From the NCBI GenBank assembly GCA_047601745.1, contig JASGIS010000001.1, positions 1 through 64,000 of the forward strand: DNA of 64,000 bases, in the 5' to 3' direction. Below the pieces are notes generated by a model, which made no database searches, was not told the DNA's origin, and saw nothing but the letters and a program-made list of their open reading frames with translations. A program made the position numbers and the translations under genes. Shown here in pieces: positions 8,798-17,534 of this stretch. Within the stretch, counting starts at the first letter, position 1. Each line of letters begins with the position of its first letter. Source of the stretch: JAKPAM01 sp047601745. Lineage in GTDB: Bacteria > Pseudomonadota > Gammaproteobacteria > Burkholderiales > Burkholderiaceae_E.

Positions 8798-9775
8798 GTG
8801 AGCGAGCAGCAAGACAACGCGGCCATCCTCGGCCGCTATCAGAATGTATGCGTCGTCGGCGCGGGCGTGATCGGCGCATCCTGGGCCGCCCTGTTCCTGG
8901 CGCACGGACTGCGCGTCGTCGTCAACGACCCCCAACCCGACATCGAAGCCTCGGTCAAGGACTACCTGGCCAAGGCCGCGCCCACGCTGGCCGCGCTCGG
9001 ACTGCCGCACGAGGGCCTCGAAGCGCGCCTGTCGTTCGAGCCCGATCTCGAGCGGGCGGTGGCCAACGCCGACCTGGTCCAGGAGAACGGCCCCGAGCGG
9101 ACCGATTGGAAGCAGCAACTGTGGGCGCGGATCGAGCGCGTGGTGGCCCCGCACGCGCTGCTGCTGTCGTCCAGTTCGGCGCGCCCGGCCACGCTGCAAG
9201 CCAAGCTGATGCGCGATCCGAGCCGGCTGCTGATCGGCCACCCGTTCAATCCGCCGCACCTGATCCCGCTGGTCGAGATCGTCGCCGGCGAAAAGACCTC
9301 GCCCGAAGCCGTTCGCGATGCGGCCGCGTTCTACACGGCGCTGGGCAAGGTCGCGCGCGTGCTGCGCAAGGAGGTCCCCGGCTTCGTGGCCAACCGGCTG
9401 CAGGGCGTGATCTTCCGCGAGTGCTGCTACCTGGTGAAGGAAGGCGTCGTCACCATCGACGAGCTGGACGACATCGTCACGAACTCGCTCGGCCTGCGCT
9501 GGGCCGTCAACGGTCCGTTCAGCTCGTTCTACATGGGCGGCGGCCCGACCGGATTCGTCGGCTACTTCAAGCAGTTCGGCCCCGGCATGAGCAAGTCCTG
9601 GCCGGTCCAGTCGCCGATCGAGTACAGCGACGACATCGCGCAACTGATCATCGACCAGGGCGAGAAGGCTTATGCCGACACGCCGATGACGCAGATGGAG
9701 CGCGAGCGCGACGACACCCAGATCGCGTTGCTGCACGCGCGCGCCGACGCGCAGCGCAAGGCGCGCCAGGGCTGA
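8798..9775 (+). CDS. 3-hydroxyacyl-CoA / L-carnitine dehydrogenase-like NAD enzyme
   Basis: 325 residues. The N-terminal Rossmann fold shows VVGAGVIGASWA (GxGxxG at about residues 21-26), and Asp44 at the end of the second strand predicts NAD rather than NADP. The catalytic-loop motif HPFNPPHLIPLVEIV and the C-terminal helical domain (VPGFVANRLQ) are those of the 3-hydroxyacyl-CoA dehydrogenase superfamily. The single-domain layout and length suit carnitine dehydrogenase or short hydroxyacyl-CoA dehydrogenases. The start is GTG at 8798, preceded by GGAGGAG at a proper distance. It leads a plus-strand operon with a CoA-transferase and a propeller protein, suggesting oxidation of a hydroxy acid after activation to its CoA ester. 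Confidence 0.88.
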   Translation: MSEQQDNAAILGRYQNVCVVGAGVIGASWAALFLAHGLRVVVNDPQPDIEASVKDYLAKAAPTLAALGLPHEGLEARLSFEPDLERAVANADLVQENGPERTDWKQQLWARIERVVAPHALLLSSSSARPATLQAKLMRDPSRLLIGHPFNPPHLIPLVEIVAGEKTSPEAVRDAAAFYTALGKVARVLRKEVPGFVANRLQGVIFRECCYLVKEGVVTIDELDDIVTNSLGLRWAVNGPFSSFYMGGGPTGFVGYFKQFGPGMSKSWPVQSPIEYSDDIAQLIIDQGEKAYADTPMTQMERERDDTQIALLHARADAQRKARQG

Positions 9776-9829
9776 GCGCGCGGGCAGACATTCGAAGAAC
9801 GACAACGATCAACACCTGGAGACTGCCCC

Positions 9830-11032
9830 ATGGCAAGCCTGTTCGACGGCCTGAAGGTCATCGACTGCAGTAGTTTCATCGCCGCACCGACCGCGGCGAT
9901 GCTGCTCGGCGACTACGGCGCCGACGTCATCAAGATCGAACCCCCGGGCGCCGGCGATCCGTGCCGCGCGCTGCCGACGCTGCCCGGCACGCCGCGGGCC
10001 GACCAGCCTTACGGCTGGATGCTGGACAACCGCAACAAGCGCGGCATCGCGCTGGACCTGGCCCAACCGCAGGGACAGGCCGTGCTGCAGCGGTTGGCGC
10101 AGCAGGCGGACGTGTTCATCACCAACTACCCGCTGTCGGTCCGCAAGAAGCTCGGCGTCGACTATCCGAAGCTCGCCGCGCTGAACGAGCGGCTCGTCTA
10201 CGGATCGTTCACCGGCTACGGCGAGGTCGGGCCCGAGGTCGCCAAGCCGGGGTTCGACGCGACCGCGTACTGGGCGCGCTCCGGACTGATGGACATCCTG
10301 CGCAGCGACGCCAGCACCCCGCCCGCTCGGGCCGTCGTCGGCATGGGCGACCATCCGTCGGGCATCTCGCTGTTCGCGGCGCTGGTGCTCGGGCTGTACC
10401 AGCGCGAGCGCACGGGCCGCGGCACGCAGGTCGGCTCGTCGCTGCTGGCCAACGGCGTCTGGGCCAACGGCTTCATGGCGCAGGCCGCGCTGTGCGGCGC
10501 GACGTTCACGCCGCGCCCGCCGCGCGAGAAGAACTTCAACGCGCTGGGCTGCTACTACAAGTGCCGCGACGGCCGCTGGCTGCTGATGTCGATCGTCAAC
10601 GAGGCGCGCGACTGGCCAGCCTTCGCCCGCTGCATGGGCCGTCCCGACCTGATCGACGAGCCGCGCTACGCCAAGCAGTCGGACCGCTTCAAGCACTCGG
10701 CCGAGTTGATCGCGCAGTTCGACCTGGCGTTCGCCGAGCGCGACCGCGACGACTGGCGGCAGCGGCTGGACGAGGCCGGGCTGATCTTCGAATGCGTGGC
10801 CGAGATGACCGACCTGCCCGCGGACCGCCAGATGCTCGAAAGCGGCGTGCTCAAGCAGATGGCCGACGGCAAGACGCTGACGATCGACAGCCCGTTCTTC
10901 GTCGACGGCGCCGACAAGACCCCGCCCGGCATGGCGCCGACGCTGGGCGAACACACGGACCAGATCCTGCGCGACGCCGGCTACGACGACGAGGCGATCC
11001 GCCAGTTGCGTACCGGCCGTGTCGTGTCCTGA
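9830..11032 (+). CDS. CaiB/BaiF family (class III) CoA-transferase
   Basis: 400 residues, the normal length. Family features are the N-terminal GLKVIDCSSFIAAPTAAMLL, LGDYGADVIKIEPPGAGDP, then LDNRNKRGIALDL and VFITNYP. Class III transferases move CoA between carboxylic acids without a ping-pong thioester intermediate on a second subunit, and act as dimers in the cytoplasm. GGAG precedes the ATG. It lies 54 nt after the dehydrogenase gene and is probably co-transcribed, so it may activate the hydroxy acid substrate of that enzyme. The exact acid cannot be told from sequence. Confidence 0.92.
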   Translation: MASLFDGLKVIDCSSFIAAPTAAMLLGDYGADVIKIEPPGAGDPCRALPTLPGTPRADQPYGWMLDNRNKRGIALDLAQPQGQAVLQRLAQQADVFITNYPLSVRKKLGVDYPKLAALNERLVYGSFTGYGEVGPEVAKPGFDATAYWARSGLMDILRSDASTPPARAVVGMGDHPSGISLFAALVLGLYQRERTGRGTQVGSSLLANGVWANGFMAQAALCGATFTPRPPREKNFNALGCYYKCRDGRWLLMSIVNEARDWPAFARCMGRPDLIDEPRYAKQSDRFKHSAELIAQFDLAFAERDRDDWRQRLDEAGLIFECVAEMTDLPADRQMLESGVLKQMADGKTLTIDSPFFVDGADKTPPGMAPTLGEHTDQILRDAGYDDEAIRQLRTGRVVS

Positions 11033-11080
11033 CCCCCCCTCCCCCCTGCGTCGCACACTACTCACACTCGGAGAATGAAA

Positions 11081-11983
11081 TTGAGCGCTCCAGCCGATCG
11101 CATCCTTGCCCTGAGCCTGGGCCGCCAGTCCCGCATCCTGTCGATCTCCCCCGACGGCAGTGAGGTCACGTCGATCGTCAGCGGGCTGACCGCGCTGCCC
11201 GACGGCCTGACGATCGACCTCGCGCGTCGCCGGATGTACTACACGTTCATGGGCACCGTGTACGACGGCGAGGACTTCTGGGAGACCGACGGTTATGTCG
11301 AGTCGGCCAACCTGGACGGCAGCGACCGCCAGGTCATCGTGCCGGTCGGCCAGATCGTCACCGGCAAGCAGATCGTCTTCGACCCCGAAGGCGAGCGCCT
11401 GTACTGGACGGACCGCGAAGGCATGCGCGTGCTGAGCGCGCGCACCGACGGCTCGGACCTGGTCGTGCACGTGCAGACCGGCGCCGGCGAAGACCGGCAG
11501 GACCGGCGCCGCCATCCGGTCGGCGTGGCCGTCGACCGGCGCGGCGGCTTCCTGTACTGGAGCCAGAAGGGCAAGCCCAACGGCAACGAAGGCCTGCTGC
11601 TGCGCGCCCCGCTCGACGTGCGGCCCGCCGATCCGTCGGCGCGCACCGACATCGAGGTCCTGCTCGACGGCCTGCCCGAGCCGATCGACCTCGAATGGGA
11701 CGGCGAAGCGTCGATGCTGTACTGGACCGATCGCGGCGACCCGCCGAACGGCAACACGCTGAACCGCGCGCGCATCGGCGCGAACGGCCTCAGCGACCAC
11801 GAGATCCTGTTCAAGGGCCTGCAGGAAGGCATCGGCCTGGCGCACGATACGGCCGGCCGCCGGATGTTCCTCAGCGACCTGGCCGGACACCTGTACGAAG
11901 TCCGCACCGATCCGCCGTTCGAGAGCCGGCTGATCATCAAGAACCGTGCGAGCCTGGTCGGCATCGCCTATCTGCCCGGTTGA
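11081..11983 (+). CDS. Cytoplasmic YWTD-type beta-propeller protein
   Basis: 300 residues with repeated blades of the low-density-lipoprotein-receptor YWTD type: RLYWTDREG, FLYWSQKG and MLYWTDRGD, each preceded by a D-P/D-W turn. There is no signal peptide or membrane segment, so it acts in the cytoplasm. Propellers of this type can be scaffolds, binding proteins or SMP-30-like lactonases; no lactonase metal site was recognised, so no reaction is claimed. Start: GGAG at 11070-11073 is only 1 nt from ATG 11075 but 7 nt from TTG 11081, so TTG is preferred. It closes the dehydrogenase/CoA-transferase operon, which implies a role in the same pathway. Confidence 0.75.
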   Translation: MSAPADRILALSLGRQSRILSISPDGSEVTSIVSGLTALPDGLTIDLARRRMYYTFMGTVYDGEDFWETDGYVESANLDGSDRQVIVPVGQIVTGKQIVFDPEGERLYWTDREGMRVLSARTDGSDLVVHVQTGAGEDRQDRRRHPVGVAVDRRGGFLYWSQKGKPNGNEGLLLRAPLDVRPADPSARTDIEVLLDGLPEPIDLEWDGEASMLYWTDRGDPPNGNTLNRARIGANGLSDHEILFKGLQEGIGLAHDTAGRRMFLSDLAGHLYEVRTDPPFESRLIIKNRASLVGIAYLPG

Positions 11984-12146
11984 CGCGACGGCCCCGGACG
12001 GGGCCGCCGCATCGGCGGATGACCGTCCGTCGGAACGCCCGCCGACGGACGGCGGCCTGCCCGGTGCTTTTCGGCAACATCACCGCTAGCCAATCATTTC
12101 ACGGTTGTTTACATTAACGGAATGGACAGCGCGCTGCGTTGACCAT

Positions 12147-12219
12147 GACAAGTCCACAGCTTGTCCGTTCTTCCCCTAGATCGTTTTGTTGGCCGGCCCG
12201 CGTGGCCGGCTTTTTTTTT
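12147..12219 (+). ncRNA. Candidate small RNA or 3' UTR element with two hairpins
   Basis: A hairpin with stem GACAAG/CTTGTC (12147-12165) is followed after 26 nt by an intrinsic terminator ending at 12219. The terminator lies more than 200 nt downstream of the propeller gene, which is long for a simple 3' UTR. An independent short transcript is possible, but no convincing promoter was found upstream. Confidence 0.25.
12192..12219 (+). terminator. Rho-independent terminator
   Basis: A 7-bp perfect GC stem (GCCGGCC/GGCCGGC) with loop CGCGT is followed by nine T residues on the plus strand. It ends plus-strand transcription before the convergent Bug receptor gene. The polarity of the T run rules out service to the minus-strand gene. 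Confidence 0.88.
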
Positions 12220-12222
12220 CGA

Positions 12223-13194
12223 TCACTCGATCTCGATGCCGGTCTGGCGGACGATTTTCTTCCACTTCGCCGCTTCGGTGCCGACGTATTCGCCGAAATC
12301 GGCCGCGCTGCCGCCTTGGCCTTGGAGGCCGACGGCGTCCAGGCGCCGTTGCACGTCGGGCTGATTCAGCACGGCGTTGATCCTCGCATTGAGTTGGTCG
12401 ACGACGTCGGCGGGCGTGCCGGCGGGGGCGAACACGCCGACCCAGGTCGCGTCTTCATAACCTGGGAAGCCGGATTCACCGACCGTCGGCACTTGCGGCC
12501 AGTCGGCGTAGCGTTTGCGGCTGGTCACGGCCAGCGGCGTCAGCGTGCCGGCCTTGACGTGCTGCGCGAGCACCGACACCGGCACCACGACGAATTGCGT
12601 CTGGCCGCCGAGAGCGTCGGCCACGGCGAGGGCGCCCCCCTTGTAGGCAACGTGCGCGATGCCGGCTTTCGACAACGTGTTGAACAGGTATTCACCGGTC
12701 AGATGCGAGGTGGAACCGTTGCCGGGCGACCCGAAGCTGTTCTTGGCGCCCCGCGATTTCTCGATCGCCTCCTGCAGGGTCTTCACGCCGACCCCGGGAT
12801 TGGCGGCGATGGCGTTCGGACTGGACGCGAGCTGCACGATCGGTGCGAAGTCCTTGCCGATGTCGTAGCCGGTGTTGCGATAGAGCGCCGGGTTGGCGGC
12901 GATCGAGGTCGTGGTGGCCAGCAACGTGTACCCATCGGCCGGGCTCTTGGCAACCAGCGCGGCGGCGATGTTGCCGCCGGCACCCCCGCGATTTTCGATG
13001 ACCACCGGTTGTCCCAGCTCCGCCCCCAGTTTGTCGGCGACGGCCCGTACCGCCTGGTCGGCGATGCCGCCGGGCGCGAAGGCGACCACCACTTTCACCG
13101 GCCGATCCGGGTACGCGGCGGCGTTGCCGCCGAAGGCGAGGCCGAGCATGAGCAGGCCGGTCTGGAGGAGCGTCGCACGGGTCACGGAGGTCAT
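12223..13194 (-). CDS. Bug/TctC-family periplasmic solute-binding receptor
   Basis: 323 residues with a signal peptide (hydrophobic LLQTGLLMLGLAFGG, cleavage near NAAA-YP). The mature protein has the family signatures YPDRPVKVVVAFAPGG, VIENRGGAGGNIAA and ADGYTLL. Bug receptors bind small carboxylates in the periplasm and feed TctAB-type carriers or signalling systems. No tctA/tctB genes are in the window, so it is an orphan receptor, as is usual for this greatly expanded family in Burkholderiales. It is divergent from a DapA-family aldolase gene, a common pairing that suggests a sugar-acid or keto-acid ligand. The ligand is not deducible. Confidence 0.93.
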   Translation of the reverse strand: MTSVTRATLLQTGLLMLGLAFGGNAAAYPDRPVKVVVAFAPGGIADQAVRAVADKLGAELGQPVVIENRGGAGGNIAAALVAKSPADGYTLLATTTSIAANPALYRNTGYDIGKDFAPIVQLASSPNAIAANPGVGVKTLQEAIEKSRGAKNSFGSPGNGSTSHLTGEYLFNTLSKAGIAHVAYKGGALAVADALGGQTQFVVVPVSVLAQHVKAGTLTPLAVTSRKRYADWPQVPTVGESGFPGYEDATWVGVFAPAGTPADVVDQLNARINAVLNQPDVQRRLDAVGLQGQGGSAADFGEYVGTEAAKWKKIVRQTGIEIE

Positions 13195-13343
13195 GGAAAT
13201 CGAGTCCTGGAAGGGTGTGGGTCGAGCGTTGCGGCAACAATGAATATAAGGTCACCGGACATGCGGTCTGATATGGTGATTTCGCTTTTACTTTTTCGCT
13301 TCGACTTATTTCTTTCACTGATACCGACACTTCCGGTCCGACC

Positions 13344-14240
13344 ATGAAAGCAAGCTCTTCTCCCGGCTTCGCCGGCGTCATCCCTTATCTCGTCTCACCG
13401 GTCGACAAGAAGGGCAGGATCGCCACCCGCGTGCTCGCCAGGCTGTGCAAGGATCTGATCAAACAAAGCGTGCACGGCCTGAGTCCGCTCGGCTCCACCG
13501 GCGAGTTCGCTTACCTCGACGCCGGGCAGAGACAGGAGGTGGTCGGCACCGTGATCGCGGCGGCCAAAGGCAAGGTGCCGGTGATTCCGGGCGTGGCGTC
13601 CTGCTCGACGGCAGACGCGGTGGCGCAGGCCAAGGCGTACGAGAAAATGGGCTGCGACGGCATCCTGGCCATCATGGAAGCCTATTTTCCGGTCGATGAG
13701 GAAGGCGTCTATCAGTATTTCAAAGCCATCGCCGATGCCGTGTCGCTGCCGGTGGTGCTCTACACCAACCCGAACTTCCAGCGCTCCGACCTGAGCCTGC
13801 CGGTGATCGACCGCCTGAGCCGCATCGACAATATCCGCTACATCAAGGACGCGTCGTTCAACACCGGGCGGCTGCTGTCGATCATCGAGCGGGTCGAAGG
13901 CCGGATGCAGGTGTTCGCCGCATCGTCGCACATCCCGGCCGCGGTGATGATGATCGGCGGCGCCGGCTGGATGGCGGGCCCGGCCTGCCTGATCCCCAAG
14001 CAGAGCGTGGAGCTCTACGAACTCTGCAAGCAGAACCGGTGGCCCGAGGCGATGGCGCTGCAGCGCAAGCTGTGGGCGATCAATCAGGCATTCGCCAAAT
14101 ACAACCTCGCGGCCTGCATCAAGGGCGGGCTGGCGTTGCAGGGCTATGACGTCGGTGATCCGATCGCGCCGCAGACGCCGCTGAGCGAGGAAGGCCGCGC
14201 GGCGGTCAAGAAGGTGCTGACCCAGTTGGGTGCGCTGTGA
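13344..14240 (+). CDS. DapA-family aldolase/lyase (dihydrodipicolinate synthase-like)
   Basis: 298 residues, TIM barrel. The Schiff-base Lys lies in IRYIKDAS (Lys168), the catalytic Tyr in VVLYTNP (Tyr140), and the pyruvate carboxylate loop in LGSTGEF (residues 49-55). These residues make it an active class I pyruvate-type lyase. It need not be true DapA, because members also include N-acetylneuraminate, KDG and 4-hydroxy-2-oxoglutarate aldolases. Divergent pairing with a Bug receptor favours catabolism of a sugar acid or keto acid taken up from outside. The 149-nt divergent gap is AT-richer than the genes, as expected for a promoter region. No strong Shine-Dalgarno site precedes the ATG. Confidence 0.9.
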   Translation: MKASSSPGFAGVIPYLVSPVDKKGRIATRVLARLCKDLIKQSVHGLSPLGSTGEFAYLDAGQRQEVVGTVIAAAKGKVPVIPGVASCSTADAVAQAKAYEKMGCDGILAIMEAYFPVDEEGVYQYFKAIADAVSLPVVLYTNPNFQRSDLSLPVIDRLSRIDNIRYIKDASFNTGRLLSIIERVEGRMQVFAASSHIPAAVMMIGGAGWMAGPACLIPKQSVELYELCKQNRWPEAMALQRKLWAINQAFAKYNLAACIKGGLALQGYDVGDPIAPQTPLSEEGRAAVKKVLTQLGAL

Positions 14241-14392
14241 GCCGTTCGGCGACCTGAGGAAAACGAAGGGGCGGTCTCGGACCGCGACGGCCGTGCCGGG
14301 CGGCGCCGCAGCCCGACGAGGGTCGCAGCGCCGGCGCGGCAATCGCTGCCGCTCCGGATCGCCGGCACTGGCATTCGCCCGGCGCTCTATAG

Positions 14393-14411
14393 TATAGTCC
14401 CCTAGACTATA
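14393..14411. promoter_or_regulatory. Inverted-repeat operator upstream of dmeR
   Basis: TATAGTC and GACTATA form a perfect 7-bp inverted repeat around a C-rich centre, overlapping a TATAGT-like -10 element. The site ends 17 nt before the dmeR ATG at 14429. An AT-rich dyad around a C/G tract is typical of CsoR/RcnR-family operators, so autoregulation of dmeRF is inferred. Confidence 0.65.
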
Positions 14412-14428
14412 TGGAGCGCTCCGCACGC

Positions 14429-14701
14429 ATGTCCCATACCACCCGCCAGAAAGACAAGCTGATCGCCCGTGTCCGCCGCATCAAGGGGCAATTGGAGGGC
14501 ATCGAGCGCGCGCTGCAAGCCGAGGCCGCCTGCGTCGAGGTGCTGCGCCAGATCGCCTCGGTGCGCGGCGCGGTCAGCGGCCTGACGGCCGAGGTGATGG
14601 AAGACCATCTGCACGAGCACGTGCTGGACGCTCCGAACGACAACGAGCGGCGCCGAGGCGGCGAGGAAATGATCGAGGTCATCCGCGCGTACATGAAATG
14701 A
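14429..14701 (+). CDS. dmeR: Nickel/cobalt-responsive repressor of the CsoR/RcnR family (DmeR)
   Basis: 90 residues, all-helical CsoR/RcnR/FrmR family. Counting from ATG 14429 gives His3, Cys35, His60 and His64, exactly the ligand set of the Ni/Co sensors RcnR and DmeR; formaldehyde sensor FrmR has a different set. This also fixes the start, since the ATG at 14411 would bury His3 and would overlap the operator. In the family the apo tetramer binds the operator and metal binding releases it. It is followed after 46 nt by a CDF exporter, the classical dmeRF arrangement. Cobalt versus nickel preference cannot be decided from sequence. Confidence 0.9.
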   Translation: MSHTTRQKDKLIARVRRIKGQLEGIERALQAEAACVEVLRQIASVRGAVSGLTAEVMEDHLHEHVLDAPNDNERRRGGEEMIEVIRAYMK

Positions 14702-14747
14702 CCCCAGCCGCCGACAGGCGACGGCACCCGGCAACAGGAATCGGCAG

Positions 14748-15710
14748 ATGACCACGACGACCCGACCGGCGACGAGCCACGATCATTTCTTCCTCGGCGA
14801 CGACCACCGGCGCAACGAGCGCAAGGTATGGCTGGTGATGGGCCTCACCGCCGTGATGATGGCGGTGGAGATCGTCGCGGGCACGATCTACGGTTCGATG
14901 GCGCTGGTGGCCGATGGCTGGCACATGTCCACCCATGCCGGCGCGATGCTGATCGCCGTGCTGGCCTATCGCCTCGCGCGCAGGCATGCGGACAACCCGC
15001 GCTTCACGTTCGGCACCGGCAAGCTCGGCGACCTGGCGGGCTTCGCCAGCGCGATGCTGCTGGCGCTGATCGCCCTGCTGATCGGCTGGGAGAGCCTGGT
15101 GCGCCTGACCCGGCCGATCCCCATCGATTTCACGCAGGCGATCGAAGTGGCGGCCGTGGGGCTGGTCGTCAACCTGGTCTGCGCGTGGCTGCTCAAGGAT
15201 GACCCCGCGCATCACGGCCATCACCATCATCATCATGATGACGACCACGTCGGCCACGACCATCCCGGACACGACGGGCCCCGCGACAACAACCTGCGCG
15301 CCGCCTATCTGCATGTGGTGGCCGACGCGATGACGTCCGTGCTGGCCATCGTCGCGCTGTTGCTGGGGCGCAGTCGCGGCTGGACGTGGGCCGATCCGGT
15401 CATGGGCGTGGTCGGCGCACTGGTGATTGCCCGATGGTCATGGGGCCTGATCCGGGACACCGGCAGCGTGCTGCTCGATGCCGCGGTCGAGGGAGAAGAG
15501 GTGCGGCAGGAGATCCGCGAGGCGATCGCGCCCACGGGCGGCGAACTCACGGACCTCCATGTGTGGCAGGTCGGCCCCGGTCATTTCGCCGCGATCATCT
15601 CGCTGAGGGTCAGCGCCCCCCGGGAACCGGCGCACTACAAAGCGCTGCTCGCCCACATCCACGAACTGGCGCACGTCACCGTCGAGGTTCAGCCTGGAGC
15701 CGCGGCGTGA
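14748..15710 (+). CDS. dmeF: Cation diffusion facilitator, Co/Ni efflux (DmeF-type)
   Basis: 320 residues with six membrane segments. The transport-site motifs are ADGWHMSTHA in TM2 and HVVADAMTS in TM5 (HxxxD), the combination seen in DmeF rather than in zinc-specific CDFs. A long His/Asp-rich cytoplasmic loop (HHGHHHHHHDDDH, about residues 155-180) lies between TM4 and TM5, and a C-terminal regulatory domain follows. The protein exports divalent metal from the cytoplasm in exchange for protons. It is co-transcribed with dmeR. Its last 35 nt overlap the convergent LysR gene. Confidence 0.9.
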   Translation: MTTTTRPATSHDHFFLGDDHRRNERKVWLVMGLTAVMMAVEIVAGTIYGSMALVADGWHMSTHAGAMLIAVLAYRLARRHADNPRFTFGTGKLGDLAGFASAMLLALIALLIGWESLVRLTRPIPIDFTQAIEVAAVGLVVNLVCAWLLKDDPAHHGHHHHHHDDDHVGHDHPGHDGPRDNNLRAAYLHVVADAMTSVLAIVALLLGRSRGWTWADPVMGVVGALVIARWSWGLIRDTGSVLLDAAVEGEEVRQEIREAIAPTGGELTDLHVWQVGPGHFAAIISLRVSAPREPAHYKALLAHIHELAHVTVEVQPGAAA

Positions 15711-16590
15711 ACGTCTGCATTTCGATCAGGTAGTCGACGAAGGCCGCCACCCGACGCGGCGGATGACGGCCGGCGGCATGGACGGCGTACAGGTTCACGT
15801 CCGTCTGCCTGAACGCGTCCAGCGCGGTCTCGAGCCGTCCGGCCTTCAGATCGTCGGCGATGTCGTAGTCGGACTTCAGCACCACGCCCGCGCCGGCGAT
15901 CGCCCATTGCCGCAGCAGGCCGCCGTCGTTGGCACTGCGGTTGCCTGAAACCCGGATGGCGAGTTCCTTCGTCCCCTCCCGGAACCGCCAGATGCGTTGC
16001 GGATCGCCCGGCCGCGACAACACCAGGCAGTTGTGGCGCGCCAGGTCCGCGGGCCGGGCCGGCTTTCCGTAGCGAGCCCAATAAGCGGGCGATGCGCAGA
16101 CCGAGCGCCCGGCCCGGACGATCAGCCGGGCATGGAGACGGGAGTCCGTCAGCGGGCCGGTGCGGATGGCCAGGTCGTAACGGTTCTCGATCAGGTTCAC
16201 CACTTCATCGCCCAGCGACAACTCGAACCTGACGTCCGGGTGGCGTACCTGGAATCCGTCGATCAGGCCCGACAGTCCGACCCGGCCGAAATCGTTGATG
16301 CAGGTCAGCCGTATCGTTCCCTTGAGCCGTCCGGCTTCGGCGACCTGGTCGATCGCATCGTCCAGATCGCCGACGATGCGCCGGCACTGGTCGAGAAAAC
16401 GCTCGCCTTCCGGCGTCAACGACAGGCCGCGAGTCGAGCGCAGGAGCAGCTTCGCGCCGACATGCGTCTCGAGGCGCTGCAGGCTGGCCGTGACCGCGGA
16501 CGGCGCGACCCCTCGCATCCTGGCCGCGGCCGCCAGACTGCCGTGATCGGCGATCGCGATCAGGTCGCGCAGGTGGGAGAACAGGTCCAC
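15676..16590 (-). CDS. LysR-family transcriptional regulator
   Basis: 304 residues from GTG 16590, the normal LysR length. The N-terminal helix-turn-helix reads DHGSLAAAARMRGVAPSAVT followed by LQRLETHVGAKLLLRSTRG, and a periplasmic-binding-protein-like effector domain follows. Longer in-frame starts would add about 44 untypical residues and are rejected. It is divergent from the SDR-MFS pair at 16743 across 152 nt and is their likely regulator. The gap contains a CTTATAA direct repeat (near 16595 and near 16650). The effector is unknown. The 3' end overlaps dmeF in convergent orientation. Confidence 0.9.
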   Translation of the reverse strand: MDLFSHLRDLIAIADHGSLAAAARMRGVAPSAVTASLQRLETHVGAKLLLRSTRGLSLTPEGERFLDQCRRIVGDLDDAIDQVAEAGRLKGTIRLTCINDFGRVGLSGLIDGFQVRHPDVRFELSLGDEVVNLIENRYDLAIRTGPLTDSRLHARLIVRAGRSVCASPAYWARYGKPARPADLARHNCLVLSRPGDPQRIWRFREGTKELAIRVSGNRSANDGGLLRQWAIAGAGVVLKSDYDIADDLKAGRLETALDAFRQTDVNLYAVHAAGRHPPRRVAAFVDYLIEMQTFTPRLQAEPRR

Positions 16591-16742
16591 GATTCTTATA
16601 AAGTGAATGAAGAATCCAATCCCGCGACGATTGTTCTTCGTGGTTGACGATCTTATAACGTTGACCCCGGACGTTTGCATCCGCGGCTCCGCCATCGACG
16701 TCGATGGCGGCCGCCGCATCACCCGAGCGAAGGAGTTTCGTC

Positions 16743-17534
16743 ATGAAGATCGAGCTTGCCGGCAAGACCGCCGTCGTCACCGGTTCGACCAAGGGAATCG
16801 GGCTGGCGACGGCCAAGGGCCTGGCGGCCTGCGGCGCGACCGTCGTCGTCAACGGCCGCGGACAGGCCGACGTCGATGCGGCGATCGCGGCCGTGACGGC
16901 GGCCGTGCCCGGCGCGCGCGTCGCCGGCTTCGCGGCCGACCTCGGCACGGCGCAGGGGTGCGCCGCGCTGGTCGGCGCGCACCCGGCCTGCGACATCCTG
17001 GTCAACAACGTCGGCATCTTCGGCCCGCGGGATTTCTTCGACACGCCCGACGACGAATGGGCGCGCTTCTTCGAGGTCAACGTGATGTCGGGCGTTCGCC
17101 TGTCGCGCGCCTACCTGCCGGGCATGCAGGCCAAGGGCTGGGGACGCGTGGTCTTCCTGTCCTCGGAATCGGCGTTCAACATCCCGGCGGACATGATCCA
17201 CTACGGCATGACCAAGACCGCCTGCACCGCCGTCGCGCGCGGGCTGGCCAAGCGCATGGCCGGCACCGGCGTCACCGTCAATTCGGTGCTGCCGGGGCCG
17301 ACGCTGTCCGAGGGCGTCGCCGCGATGCTGCAAAGCCAGGTGGCCGGAACCGGCCGGTCGCTGGAAGAAGCCGGCAAGGCTTTCGTGATGGCCCAACGGC
17401 CGTCGTCGATCCTCCAGCGTCCGGCGAGCGTCGACGAGGTCGCCAACCTGATCGTCTACGTCTGCTCGATGCAGGCCTCGGCCACGACGGGCGCGGCGCT
17501 GCGCGTCGACGGCGGCGTGGTCGACAGCCTGTGA
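16743..17534 (+). CDS. Short-chain dehydrogenase/reductase
   Basis: 263 residues, classical SDR. The cofactor motif is TGSTKGIG near residue 12, the structural motif is NNVG, the catalytic Ser is in SSESAFN and the YxxxK pair is in YGMTK. The C-terminal GAALRVDGG is also standard. AAGGAG precedes the ATG by a normal distance. It is the first gene divergent from the LysR regulator and its stop overlaps the GTG of the following MFS gene (GTGA), so the two are translationally coupled. The substrate is unknown; coupling to an exporter suggests modification of a compound handled by that transporter. Confidence 0.92.
   Translation: MKIELAGKTAVVTGSTKGIGLATAKGLAACGATVVVNGRGQADVDAAIAAVTAAVPGARVAGFAADLGTAQGCAALVGAHPACDILVNNVGIFGPRDFFDTPDDEWARFFEVNVMSGVRLSRAYLPGMQAKGWGRVVFLSSESAFNIPADMIHYGMTKTACTAVARGLAKRMAGTGVTVNSVLPGPTLSEGVAAMLQSQVAGTGRSLEEAGKAFVMAQRPSSILQRPASVDEVANLIVYVCSMQASATTGAALRVDGGVVDSL

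Noticed and set aside
6215..9805. Long minus-strand open frame crossing glcE, glcD and the divergent dehydrogenase
   Set aside because: It runs out of frame through glcE and glcD and antisense through a plus-strand gene; no single protein family matches.
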